A stretch of DNA of 43,887 bases from contig JAILZL010000024.1 of NCBI GenBank assembly GCA_023512475.1, positions 1 through 43,887 on the forward strand. Reading direction: 5' to 3'. Below are positions 8,781 through 16,336 of this stretch, piece after piece; positions within the stretch are counted from its first letter, which is position 1; each line of letters begins with the position of its first letter. This DNA comes from Syntrophobacterales bacterium (lineage in GTDB: Bacteria > Desulfobacterota > Desulfobaccia > Desulfobaccales > 0-14-0-80-60-11). Position numbers and translations under genes: made by a program. The notes under the pieces were generated by a model. That model was not told where the DNA came from. It did no database searches and was given only the letters and a program-made list of their open reading frames with translations.

Positions 8781-10651
8781 TCACGCTGGACACTTCCCGC
8801 AAAACCCCGGACTACCTGGAACCGCCCCTGGTACGGGCCATGCCGCCCGAGGAGCAGGAGCGCAGCCGCCGGGCCCTGGCCGCCCTGTCCGCTGTGGTGC
8901 TGGTGCTCTTCGGGGTGCTGCTCCTTAGGCTCTGGTCCCTGCAACTGGTCCAGGGGGAACTTCTGAAGGTGCGCTCCGAGAGCAACCGGCTGCGCACCCA
9001 GGACCTGCCGCCCTGGCGGGGCATGATCCTGGACCGGCACGGCGAGGTCCTGGTCTCCAACCGGCCGAGCTTCGATCTGGTGGTGCAGCTGGAGGACGTC
9101 ACCGACCCGGGCCCCCTGGCGGCCCGCCTGGCGGCCCTCCTCAAGCTGGATCAGGCCCAGACCCTGGAGGTGCTCCAGGCCGCCCGCCAGGCCAATCAGT
9201 CCCAGGTGCGCCTCAAGGGGGATCTCACCTGGGAGGAGCTGGCGCAGGTGGAGAGCCACAAACCGGAGCTGCCCGGCGCCGCCATCGTCATCCAGCCCAA
9301 ACGGGAGTATCGCCACGGCTCCCTGGCCTGTCATGTTCTGGGGTATCTGGGGGAGATCACCGAGGCCCAGCTCAAAAGCGGGCGCTACCCCCAGCACAAA
9401 ATGGGGGATTTTCTGGGACGCTGCGGCATTGAGGCGGCCTGGGAGGATTACCTCCGGGGCCGGCGGGGCTTCCGCCGCATCGAGGTGGATGCCTACGGCC
9501 GGGAGCTGGGCCAGTTGGAGGTGCAGGATTCGCTCCCCGGAGCCAATGTCTTCCTCACCCTGGACGCCCGCCTGCAGCAGGAGGCCGAGGCCTGCCTGGC
9601 GGGGCAGCACGGCGCCATCGTGGCCCTGGAGGCCAAAACCGGGAAGATCCGGGCCCTGGCGTCCTCCCCCAGTTATTCGCCGGAGGCCTTCGAGCGGGGT
9701 CTGAGCGCCGCCGAATGGCAGCGCCTCAGCCAGGACCCGAGCCATCCTTTGGAGAACCGGGCCCTCAAGGGCCAATATCCCCCGGGCTCCACCTTCAAGA
9801 TCGTCATGGCCCTGGCGGCCCTGGAGGAGAAGGTGGTGACCCCCACCAGCGTCATTTACTGCAGCGGCGCCATGCCCTTGGGCAACCATGTCTTCCGCTG
9901 CTGGAAGAAGGGGGGCCATGGCGGCATGAACCTGCACTCCGCCCTGGTGCACTCCTGCGACGTCTATTTCTACCAGGTGGGGCGGCGGCTGGGAATTGAG
10001 CGCATCGCCAAGTGGAGCCGCCGCTTCGGGCTGGGCGCGCCCACCGGCCTCAAGCTGGACAAGGAGCTGCCCGGGCTGGTGGCCTCCAGCCACTGGAAGC
10101 AGGCCCGCTTCGGCTTTCCCTGGCAGGAGGGGGATACGGTGAGCGTCTCCATCGGCCAAGGCTACAATCTGGCCACGCCCCTGCAGATGGCGCTGGTGGC
10201 CGCGGCCGCGGCCAACGGTGGGCTGATCCTGGAACCGCAACTGGTGGAGAAGGTGGAGAGCCCGGCGGGGGAGGTCCTTTATCAGGCCGCCCCCGTGGTC
10301 AGGTCCCGCCTGGAGGCCAACCCCCGGCACCTGGCCCTGATTCAGAAGGCCCTCGCCGACGTGGTGGCCCAGGGTACCGGCAAGGCCGCCCGCCTGCCGC
10401 ACCTCCACGTGGCCGGCAAGACCGGCACCTCTCAGGTGGTGTCGCTGGAAAAGGAGAAGCGGGCGGGCAAGGGGGCCAAAAAATACCAGAACCACGCCTG
10501 GTTTGTGGCTACCGCGCCGGCGGAGGATCCCCAGCTGGCGGTGGCGGTGCTGGTGGAGCACGGCGGCGGCGGCGGGGCGGTGGCCGCACCCCTGGCCAAG
10601 CGGGTATTGGCCGCGGCCTTTCCGCCACCCGCGGTGGCCAGCGCCCCTTAG
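8777..10651 (+). CDS. mrdA: Penicillin-binding protein 2 (elongasome transpeptidase)
   Basis: The 624-residue class B penicillin-binding protein crosslinks peptidoglycan during elongation. It has a cytoplasmic N-terminus and one membrane anchor (about residues 35-58). A dimerisation/pedestal region begins at RLRTQDLPPWRGMILDRHG. The transpeptidase domain contains STFK (active-site Ser), HSCD (SxN-type motif) and VAGKTGTSQVV (KTG). It closes the mre cluster. No rodA follows, so the partner SEDS polymerase must lie elsewhere. Confidence 0.95.
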   Translation: MITLDTSRKTPDYLEPPLVRAMPPEEQERSRRALAALSAVVLVLFGVLLLRLWSLQLVQGELLKVRSESNRLRTQDLPPWRGMILDRHGEVLVSNRPSFDLVVQLEDVTDPGPLAARLAALLKLDQAQTLEVLQAARQANQSQVRLKGDLTWEELAQVESHKPELPGAAIVIQPKREYRHGSLACHVLGYLGEITEAQLKSGRYPQHKMGDFLGRCGIEAAWEDYLRGRRGFRRIEVDAYGRELGQLEVQDSLPGANVFLTLDARLQQEAEACLAGQHGAIVALEAKTGKIRALASSPSYSPEAFERGLSAAEWQRLSQDPSHPLENRALKGQYPPGSTFKIVMALAALEEKVVTPTSVIYCSGAMPLGNHVFRCWKKGGHGGMNLHSALVHSCDVYFYQVGRRLGIERIAKWSRRFGLGAPTGLKLDKELPGLVASSHWKQARFGFPWQEGDTVSVSIGQGYNLATPLQMALVAAAAANGGLILEPQLVEKVESPAGEVLYQAAPVVRSRLEANPRHLALIQKALADVVAQGTGKAARLPHLHVAGKTGTSQVVSLEKEKRAGKGAKKYQNHAWFVATAPAEDPQLAVAVLVEHGGGGGAVAAPLAKRVLAAAFPPPAVASAP

Positions 10652-10823
10652 CAGGGTGTTGAAAAAGGTGATACGGGGAAAGGGCCAGGGGTCGCAGACA
10701 CCTGCCTGTCCCCTTCCCCGAACCCATAAGTGGGATGTGGCTTCGCCAAACCGGCAAAATCGGGTCAACTTGTCCCAGCGGATTTCGGGGAAGGGGTTTT
10801 TTCAACCGCCGGACAGGCGGCGC
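10652..10823. other. Convergent intergenic region with an imperfect terminal inverted repeat
   Basis: No gene is visible between the PBP2 and pcm stops. GTTGAAAAA at 10658-10666 is mirrored by TTTTTTCAAC at 10797-10806, so the gap is flanked by short A/T-rich inverted repeats about 130 nt apart. This may be a remnant of a small non-autonomous element or chance. No T-run terminator is evident. Confidence 0.3.
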
Positions 10824-11498
10824 TCAGTCCTCCTCCTCCATCTGCCAGCCCTGGGCCCCGATGAGTTTCACAAAGCGGCACCCCCCCAGGTACTCGGTCT
10901 TCAGCTCGCCGGTGGGCAGGCGGCGGATACGGGTGAGGGTCTGATTCCAGCGGTCCCCCACCGGGATGACCAAGCGGCCGCCCAGGGCCAGCTGCTCCAC
11001 CAGGGCCGGGGGCACCTTGGGGGCGCCCGCGGTGACGATGATGGCGTCGTAGGGGGCCTGGGGGGGCCAGCCCAGGGTGCCGTCCCCCACGAGGACGTGC
11101 ACGTTACGGTATCCCAGGCGGTGGAGGAGCTCCTCCGCCGGCCGGGCCAGGGAGGCCAGGCGCTCGATGGTGTACACCTCCCGGGCCAGTTCCGCCAGGA
11201 TGGCGGCCTGGTAGCCGCTGCCGGTGCCCACCTCCAGTACCTTCTCCGGGCCGGTGAGCTCCAGGGCCTCGGTCATGAGGGCCACCATGTAGGGCTGGGA
11301 GATGGTCTGGCCGTCCCCGATGGGCAGGGGATAGTCATTATAGGCCTGATCCCACAGGTGCCGGGGCACGAAGAGGTGACGGGGCACCCGCTCCAGGGCC
11401 TGAAGCACCCGGGGATCCCGGATGCCCCGGCGCCGGATCTGGCTCTCCACCATCAGGTGGCGCTCCTGCTCGCGCTCTTTCTCCGAGGGGTCACTCAT
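10824..11498 (-). CDS. pcm: Protein-L-isoaspartate O-methyltransferase
   Basis: The 224-residue protein repairs isoaspartyl residues in aged proteins by S-adenosylmethionine-dependent methylation. Family marks include the N-terminal MVESQIRRRGIRDPRVL, GDGQTISQPYMVALM, and the SAM-binding VLEVGTGSGYQAAILAEL. The C-terminal region has LGGRLVIPVG. Length is normal. It starts at ATG 11498 and appears to be a single gene converging on PBP2. Confidence 0.94.
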   Translation of the reverse strand: MSDPSEKEREQERHLMVESQIRRRGIRDPRVLQALERVPRHLFVPRHLWDQAYNDYPLPIGDGQTISQPYMVALMTEALELTGPEKVLEVGTGSGYQAAILAELAREVYTIERLASLARPAEELLHRLGYRNVHVLVGDGTLGWPPQAPYDAIIVTAGAPKVPPALVEQLALGGRLVIPVGDRWNQTLTRIRRLPTGELKTEYLGGCRFVKLIGAQGWQMEEED

Positions 11499-11634
11499 GG
11501 CCGATCCTTTCCGGCACCGCGGGCCTGGGGAAGCACCACGCCTGGGAGGTCAGGGGCGGCTAGCCCCCGCCCTCCCGCCAAAATCATCTCTGCGTCCTTA
11601 ATGTAATGCATCCACCAGAGGAGGGAAAGGGGAG

Positions 11635-11835
11635 ATGGGGTGTCGCTTTCACCCGGAGCGGGAGGCCCCCTACCGGTGCGACAAGATGGACTATGCCTAC
11701 TGTGAGGAGTGTCTGTGGGAGTGCCGGGCCTGCACCGATCCGTGCAATTTCTGCAAGGCCCGCCCCGCCTGCGTCATCTGGGCGCGGTGCGGCAAGGAGG
11801 CCAAAAAGCGCTGCCGGGAGGGCAGAGAGGATTGA
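11635..11835 (+). CDS. Cys-rich, B-box-like small zinc-binding protein
   Basis: This 66-residue protein has about twelve Cys residues. It starts MGCRFHPEREAPYRCDKMDY and then has CEEC, CRAC and CNFC pairs before a basic, charged tail. The opening Cys/His spacing resembles B-box-type zinc fingers, so metal binding is likely. I do not know its partner. A GGGGAG just upstream suits ATG 11635. It lies alone between pcm and the hexulose-phosphate genes on the opposite strand. Confidence 0.65.
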   Translation: MGCRFHPEREAPYRCDKMDYAYCEECLWECRACTDPCNFCKARPACVIWARCGKEAKKRCREGRED

Positions 11836-11895
11836 CGCTCTGCAGACCCCGCCGCTCCGCTCCGGCCGCCCCCGGGGACTGGGGCAGGGGTTTGG

Positions 11896-13185
11896 TCAGA
11901 CCTTCTTTTCCCAGCGCAGCAGATCCGTCACCTGGGCCAAGGTGCGGCCTTCCTTGATCTCCTCCCGGATGCGGTTCTCCTTCTCCAGCACGTCCATGGC
12001 CCGGTTGGCGTATTCCACCGCCAGGCGCTGGGGGAGGACGGTGATGCCGTCATCATCCCCTACGAGGTAGTCGCCCGTCTCCACCCGGGTGGCGCCGATG
12101 CGGATGGGCACCCCGATCTCCCCAAAGCCCCGGGGCTCCCCGGCGTTGGGCATGACCAGGCGGGTGAAGACCGGGAACCTGAGCCGCATGATGTCCCCGG
12201 CGTCCCGGATGGCGCCGTCCACCACCACCCCTGCCACCCCTTTCTGCAGGGCGGAATGGGTGGCCAGCTCCCCCCAGATGGCGGGCCCGACGCCGCCGGC
12301 GTCGATGACCAGCACCTCCCCGGGCTGGGCAGCGTCGATGGCCTCCACCGGCTTGGCCCAGTCCCCGGGGTAGGTGCGCACCGTCAGGGCCCGGCCCACC
12401 AGGCGGATGCCGGGAAAGAGGGGCCGGATGCCCTCCAGCACCCCGGCCCGATGCAGGGCGTCAGAGAGGTTGGCCGCCGACACCTGGCTGAGGACCCGTA
12501 AGATCTCCGCCTCCCCGGCCCGCTTGAAGAGGTCGGTGGGGATCACCGCGCCTTCATCCAGGGCCCGCCTCAGGTCCCGGGTGGCGGCTTCGGGGTCCTT
12601 GGCCTTGGTGATGGCTCCGCCCACAATGACATAGGAAGCGCCGTGGGCCACCGCCTGGGCAGCGGTCTCGGAGTTGATGCCCCCGGCCACCCCTACCGGT
12701 ATGGATACCGCCTCACTCACCGCCTTCAGGGTGGCGAAGGGGTCCTTGGCCCGCATCTGCTCATCGATGGGCACATGCACGGTGATATAATCCACCCCCA
12801 GGGCCTCCACCTGACGGGCCCGGGCCACGGGGTCGGCCACCGCGATGAGGTCCACCACGATCTTGGCGCCGTAGTTCTTGCCCGCCTGGACGCACTCCAG
12901 GATGGTGGCGTCCGAGGCCGCGGCCAGCACGTCAATGAGGTGCGCCCCGGCCTTGGCCGCGGCCTCCACCTCGATGCGGCCGGCGTCCATGACCTTCATG
13001 TCCGCCACGATGATCTTGTCCGGAAAGCGCCGCTTCAATTCCCGGACCGCATCCAGGCCCTCGCTCTTGATGAGGGGGGTGCCCGCCTCCACCCAGTCCA
13101 CGCCGGCGGGCACCGCCTTCTCCGCCACCAGCAGGGCCCGGTGCAGGTCCACAAAATCCAGGGCCAACTGCAGCTTCACCGTCAT
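11896..13185 (-). CDS. Fusion of 3-hexulose-6-phosphate synthase and an RraA-like domain
   Basis: The 429-residue protein joins two domains. Residues 1 to about 215 are 3-hexulose-6-phosphate synthase (MTVKLQLALDFVDLHRA, then VADMKVMDAG carrying the catalytic Asp/Lys/Asp set), which condenses formaldehyde with ribulose 5-phosphate or runs in reverse. Residues from about 225 are RraA-like, with GGVGPAIWGELA, VVVDGAIRDAGD and PVFTRLVMPN. Such fusions are known in archaea. The RraA part could be a regulator or an aldolase-like enzyme. AAGGAA about 7 nt upstream favours ATG 13185 over GTG 13191. The isomerase gene lies directly upstream. Confidence 0.9.
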   Translation of the reverse strand: MTVKLQLALDFVDLHRALLVAEKAVPAGVDWVEAGTPLIKSEGLDAVRELKRRFPDKIIVADMKVMDAGRIEVEAAAKAGAHLIDVLAAASDATILECVQAGKNYGAKIVVDLIAVADPVARARQVEALGVDYITVHVPIDEQMRAKDPFATLKAVSEAVSIPVGVAGGINSETAAQAVAHGASYVIVGGAITKAKDPEAATRDLRRALDEGAVIPTDLFKRAGEAEILRVLSQVSAANLSDALHRAGVLEGIRPLFPGIRLVGRALTVRTYPGDWAKPVEAIDAAQPGEVLVIDAGGVGPAIWGELATHSALQKGVAGVVVDGAIRDAGDIMRLRFPVFTRLVMPNAGEPRGFGEIGVPIRIGATRVETGDYLVGDDDGITVLPQRLAVEYANRAMDVLEKENRIREEIKEGRTLAQVTDLLRWEKKV

Positions 13186-13251
13186 GAGCACTTCCTTGGG
13201 TCACAGCTCCCCCCGCCTCCCGGCCCCAGGCTCGGGGGGCGTTCCCGGCCC

Positions 13252-13866
13252 TCACTCCACATCGGCGTGCCGGGAGAGGACGGCGCCGGGGCTGAGGCCC
13301 AGGCGCTGCTGGTACAGGATGAGGACGACGCTCTCCAGAAACAGAAACGCGGCCTGCTCAAAAAGGCTCCCGGGACATTGGGCCGAGGCCGGCTCCCCGG
13401 CCTGGGTGAGTTTGGTGGTGCCCGGAATTCTCAAAGTCACCTGGGCCTCCCGGCCGATGCTGGACTCCGGCGAGGCGGTGAGGGCCACGGTGCGGGCCCC
13501 CACGGCATTGGCCCGCCGCAGCACCTCCCGGGGCTGGGGCGTCTCCCCGGAGCCGGACAGCACCAGGAGCAGGTCCCCCGGGGCCAGCCGGGGGGTGATG
13601 GTTTCGCCCACCACATACACGGTGAGCCCCAGATGCATGAGGCGCATGAGGAAGCCCCGGAGGATGAAGCCGGAGCGGCCGGTGGCGCAGCCGAAGATGC
13701 GGGGGGCGAGTTCCAGTTCGTGGATGAGGGTCTCGGCCAGATGCGGCGGCAGGCGCCGGAAGACCTCCTGCAGCTCCTTCAGCATCTGGTCCAGGGCCCC
13801 GGTGAGGGTGGCGTTTTCGGGAGACTCCATGAAAAAAGCCTCCCGGGCCGCAGTCGGAAGGCACAT
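13252..13866 (-). CDS. hxlB: 6-phospho-3-hexuloisomerase (SIS domain)
   Basis: The 204-residue protein has a SIS sugar-isomerase fold with IFGCATGRSGFILRGF, HLGLTVYVVGE and LLLVLSGSGET. Next to hexulose-6-phosphate synthase it most likely interconverts hexulose 6-phosphate and fructose 6-phosphate. The pair then fixes or detoxifies formaldehyde, or makes ribulose 5-phosphate in the reverse direction. AAGGAGG five nt upstream fixes ATG 13866; the frame is open further upstream but without support. It precedes the synthase fusion by 66 nt in the same direction. Confidence 0.9.
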   Translation of the reverse strand: MCLPTAAREAFFMESPENATLTGALDQMLKELQEVFRRLPPHLAETLIHELELAPRIFGCATGRSGFILRGFLMRLMHLGLTVYVVGETITPRLAPGDLLLVLSGSGETPQPREVLRRANAVGARTVALTASPESSIGREAQVTLRIPGTTKLTQAGEPASAQCPGSLFEQAAFLFLESVVLILYQQRLGLSPGAVLSRHADVE

Positions 13867-14241
13867 GGCTCCCTCCTTCGGTCCCGGTCCGCGCTCCCGG
13901 GCGGATCCAGGCCATGTGGGGTGTACTTCTGATTTCTCTTTAGCATAAAAGAAGGCCGGTGCGGAAGCGTTTTTTGCAGGGAGGGCCGGAGGAAGGCGCC
14001 TGGTCCTGGCCCTCACCCCTTCCTCCGGCGGAATATCAGCGAGGACCTCACCACCCCGGGACGGTGGGGTCGGGGGAGAGATGGCGCCGGCCTTTGACTT
14101 GCGCCCTCCCCTGCCTTCTTTTCCGCCTCGGGGCGGCCGAGGGGGGATGAAATTTTCACCGTCCTGGGTGACAATGCCGGTATACTGTTTTTATCTTATG
14201 AGTGATCTCACCTGACGCTCACCACCAGCGAGGATGGCCGC
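13867..14241. other. Divergent intergenic region, no gene seen
   Basis: This 375-nt interval separates the hexuloisomerase (minus) from the zinc-ribbon gene (plus). A good -10-like TATACT lies at 14181-14186 on the plus strand, without a convincing -35. On the minus strand an A/T-rich patch near 13935-13955 contains TATGCT. I see no RNA gene or repeat. Confidence 0.4.
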
Positions 14242-14763
14242 ATGGGACGCTATCAGGAACGGAAATGGAGCGGCGAAAAAGGAAAGAAATTCGGCCATGC
14301 CGGGCGCACCGAGGACCCCTATTTGCCCGCGGAGGGCCAGGAGGCCTCCTTGTGCACCTCCTGCCGGGCGCTGTACCAGAACAAGCGTTGGTTTTTTGAT
14401 GAGAAGCTGGCGGCCCGCCTGGCGGGCACCGACCAGGTGCGGGAGGTGATCTGCCCCACCTGCCGCAAGATCCGGGACCGCTACCCCGAGGGGGTCCTCA
14501 CCCTCAGCGGCGAGTTCTTTAACGACCGGCGGGAGGAGATCCTGGGCCTCATCCAGAAGGAGGCCGCCAAGGTCGCCGCCCGCTCGGTGGCCGACCGCAT
14601 CATCCAGATTCTCCCCGAGGGGGAGGACAAAGTGGTGGTGGAAACCACCACGGAAAAGCTGGCCCAGCACCTGGGACGCACCGTGTACCGGGCCTACAAG
14701 GGGGACCTGGACTTCCGCTGGTCGGAGATGAACCGCTTTGTCCGGGTCTACTGGAAGCGGTGA
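14242..14763 (+). CDS. Conserved zinc-ribbon protein (BCAM0308/Nmd3-like type)
   Basis: The 173-residue protein has two CxxC pairs, SLCTSCRALYQNKRW and EVICPTCRKIRDRYPEG, that would form one zinc ribbon. A mixed alpha/beta C-terminal half follows, containing VVVETTTEKLAQHLG. The arrangement resembles the conserved bacterial BCAM0308-type proteins and the zinc ribbon of the ribosome export factor Nmd3. A role in RNA or ribosome binding is inferred from that likeness and from the neighbouring RNA-binding genes. No function is proven. Confidence 0.65.
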   Translation: MGRYQERKWSGEKGKKFGHAGRTEDPYLPAEGQEASLCTSCRALYQNKRWFFDEKLAARLAGTDQVREVICPTCRKIRDRYPEGVLTLSGEFFNDRREEILGLIQKEAAKVAARSVADRIIQILPEGEDKVVVETTTEKLAQHLGRTVYRAYKGDLDFRWSEMNRFVRVYWKR

Positions 14764-14830
14764 GGTAGCGGTGGAGTCGGCCCCGGAAGCGACGGCGGGC
14801 GGTTTTCCGGAGCCGCAGGCGGGATAAGTC

Positions 14831-14858
14831 TTGACAATGCCGGGAAATCAGCTACACT
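14831..14858 (+). promoter_or_regulatory. Promoter of the leader RNA upstream of the cold-shock gene
   Basis: TTGACA (14831-14836) is followed after 16 nt by TACACT (14853-14858). The predicted transcription start is 14864-14866, which places the sequence TTTAGCAT at the very 5' end of the RNA. The next strong signal is the intrinsic terminator ending near 14940. Confidence 0.65.
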
Positions 14859-14864
14859 GAAGCT

Positions 14865-14940
14865 GTTTAGCATGTCAGACCGCAGGGCGGCATAGTCCTG
14901 GCTGTAATCGGAGGGATGCTAAATGCCCTCCGATTTTTTG
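14865..14940 (+). ncRNA. Candidate 75-nt leader or small RNA with pseudoknot potential
   Basis: The interval between the predicted start and the terminator codes for nothing obvious. Its first eight bases, TTTAGCAT (14866-14873), are exactly complementary to ATGCTAAA (14916-14923) in the terminator loop, with two possible flanking G-U pairs. Between them lie weaker hairpins such as CCGCAGGGCGG. It could be a free small RNA or an attenuator in the leader of the cold-shock gene. I cannot match it to a known family. Confidence 0.45.
14906..14939 (+). terminator. Intrinsic terminator upstream of the cold-shock gene
   Basis: AATCGGAGGG (14906-14915) pairs perfectly with CCCTCCGATT (14926-14935) around a 10-nt loop, followed by a run of six T. 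This is a textbook rho-independent terminator. It lies between a consensus promoter and the cold-shock coding region, so transcription must read through it, or start again, to express that gene. Confidence 0.85.
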
Positions 14941-14999
14941 TTTGACTGCTGGCGCCCTGCTGATGGGCAGGACAAGTTTTCATGGAGGTCCTTTTCGTG

Positions 15000-15203
15000 A
15001 TGAAGGAACGTGGTCGAGTAAAGTGGTTTAATGATTCCAAGGGGTTCGGGTTCATCTCCCGGGAGAACGGCCCCGATGTCTTCGTGCACCACACCGCCAT
15101 CCTGGGCGAGGGTTTCAAAACCCTGGCGGAAAACCAGGAAGTGGAGTTTGAGGTGGTGCAGGGCCCCAAGGGGGCCCAGGCCCAGAACGTGGTGAAGCTG
15201 TAA
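15000..15203 (+). CDS. Cold-shock domain protein (CspA family)
   Basis: The 67-residue protein is a single cold-shock domain with the RNA-binding motifs KGFGFI (RNP1) and VFVHH (RNP2). Such proteins bind single-stranded RNA or DNA, melt secondary structure and can act as transcription antiterminators. GGAGGT at 14984-14989 serves GTG 14997 or ATG 15000. I chose the ATG because [11 protein letters not shown] is the usual beginning. The upstream terminator suggests regulation by readthrough. A short GC hairpin without a T-run follows the stop. Confidence 0.93.
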   Translation: MKERGRVKWFNDSKGFGFISRENGPDVFVHHTAILGEGFKTLAENQEVEFEVVQGPKGAQAQNVVKL

Positions 15204-15270
15204 AACCCCGCCGGGCGGGGCTGCGGGCCGGGTCCTCCCGCCCCGCCCCGCCCACGTCCCGAGGTGGCCC

Positions 15271-15417
15271 GTGGCACGCAATCGCTATGGCTGGCAAAAA
15301 CGGGCCAAAGAGCTGGCCCGGCGCCAGAAGAACGAAGAAAAGATGAAGCGCCGGCAGAACAAAAGCGCCAAGCCGGCCCCCCCGACGGAGGAGACTCCGG
15401 ACTCCCCCCGGGAATAA
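15271..15417 (+). CDS. Small basic protein preceding the RRM gene
   Basis: This 48-residue frame begins at GTG 15271, with GAGG 6 nt upstream, and ends at TAA 15417. The product starts MARNRYGWQKRAKELARRQK and is dominated by Lys, Arg, Gln and Asn, predicted to be one charged helix followed by a Pro/Glu tail. Similar short basic proteins occur beside RNA-binding genes in related bacteria, from memory. It ends 11 nt before the RRM gene and is probably cotranscribed with it. Function is unknown; RNA binding is a guess from charge and context. Confidence 0.6.
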   Translation: MARNRYGWQKRAKELARRQKNEEKMKRRQNKSAKPAPPTEETPDSPRE

Positions 15418-15428
15418 AAGGATACCTG

Positions 15429-15716
15429 ATGCCTATGAAATTGTACGTGGGGAACCTGCCCCACGAAATGACGGAGGAGGAGCTCCGCAGCCTGTTCTCT
15501 GAAGCCGGGCACGTAATGTCGGCCAAAATCGTCCTGGACCGCCAGACGGCCCAGCCCCGGGGCTTCGCCTTTGTGGAGATGGAAAGCAAGGCCGGCGGCC
15601 AGCGGGCCATCAGCATGTTCAACAGCAAGATGGTGGCCGGCCGCACCCTGGCGGTCAACGAAGCCCGGCCCAAAGCCAAGGGCGCCTTCGGCGGCCGCAG
15701 CCGGGGCTACCGCTAA
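15429..15716 (+). CDS. RRM-domain RNA-binding protein
   Basis: The 95-residue protein is a single RNA recognition motif with RNP2 LYVGNL and RNP1 RGFAFVEM, ending in a Gly/Arg/Lys-rich tail. Small single-RRM proteins of this type are found in cyanobacteria and proteobacteria and some are cold-induced. AAGGA at 15418-15422 fits ATG 15429; a second in-frame ATG is at 15435. The gene follows the basic microprotein and a cold-shock gene. Confidence 0.92.
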   Translation: MPMKLYVGNLPHEMTEEELRSLFSEAGHVMSAKIVLDRQTAQPRGFAFVEMESKAGGQRAISMFNSKMVAGRTLAVNEARPKAKGAFGGRSRGYR

Positions 15717-15942
15717 AAAGCGGCGGTCGCCGCCGGCGCCAGATGGGGGTGAGCGCCGCTCCCCGTCCGTTACCGGCCTCGCCGACGAGACCGGCACCGA
15801 ACCGTCGGGAGGGCGGGGGCGGACCAGGGATGACCCCCCTGCCCCCCCTCCCGCCATCCCGGTGACCAGGGGAGGCGGTCCAGGCCTCCCAGCCCGCCGC
15901 ACCCCTTCCGTGTCAGCCCAAAGTGCTCGGCGTCCCCGCCGC

Positions 15943-16317
15943 TTACCGGCCCACCAGCAGCCGGCGGCGCAGGGCCTCGATCTCCTCCAGCAATTCCTGT
16001 TCCCGCCGGGCGAAGCGGCGTTCCATCTCCTCCACCCGGGCCATGAGTTCCTCCATCTGCTCCCGCAGGTGCAGCACCACCTCCACCGCCGCCAGATCCA
16101 GCCCCAACAGCTCATGCAGCCGCCGGATGCGGGCCAGGCGCTCGATGTCCCGGGCGCTGTAGCCCGGCTCCCCGCCGGGGGTGGTCCGGGGGGTCAGGAG
16201 GGCCTCGGCCTCCACCAGCTCCAGGAATTCCAGGGGCACCCTAGCCATCTGGGCCGCCATGCTGCGGGAAAAGAGCACCGCCCCGCCGGGGTTGTCCTCC
16301 TCAGGCCGTCTCGGCAT
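15943..16317 (-). CDS. MerR-family regulator or CbpM-like J-protein modulator
   Basis: The 124-residue protein has an N-terminal MerR-type winged-helix segment (SARDIERLARIRRLHELLG, with LDLAAVEVVL) and a C-terminal coiled coil. It sits just downstream of a CbpA-type J-protein gene on the same strand, which is the arrangement of CbpM (a CbpA modulator) and HspR (a heat-shock repressor). Sequence alone does not decide between them. The usual first MerR helix is weakly matched. GGAGG seven nt upstream supports ATG 16317. Confidence 0.75.
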   Translation of the reverse strand: MPRRPEEDNPGGAVLFSRSMAAQMARVPLEFLELVEAEALLTPRTTPGGEPGYSARDIERLARIRRLHELLGLDLAAVEVVLHLREQMEELMARVEEMERRFARREQELLEEIEALRRRLLVGR

Positions 16318-16336
16318 GCAGAATCCTCCCACTCCC

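Noticed and set aside
7931-10768. A 945-codon minus-strand frame across mreC, mreD and PBP2
   Set aside because: Antisense shadow in GC-rich DNA; the product is Gly/Gln/His-rich and the plus strand has secure genes.
15717-15942. Possible RNA gene between the RRM gene and the MerR-like gene
   Set aside because: Several GC hairpins can be drawn, but none has a T-run or promoter, as expected by chance at this GC content.
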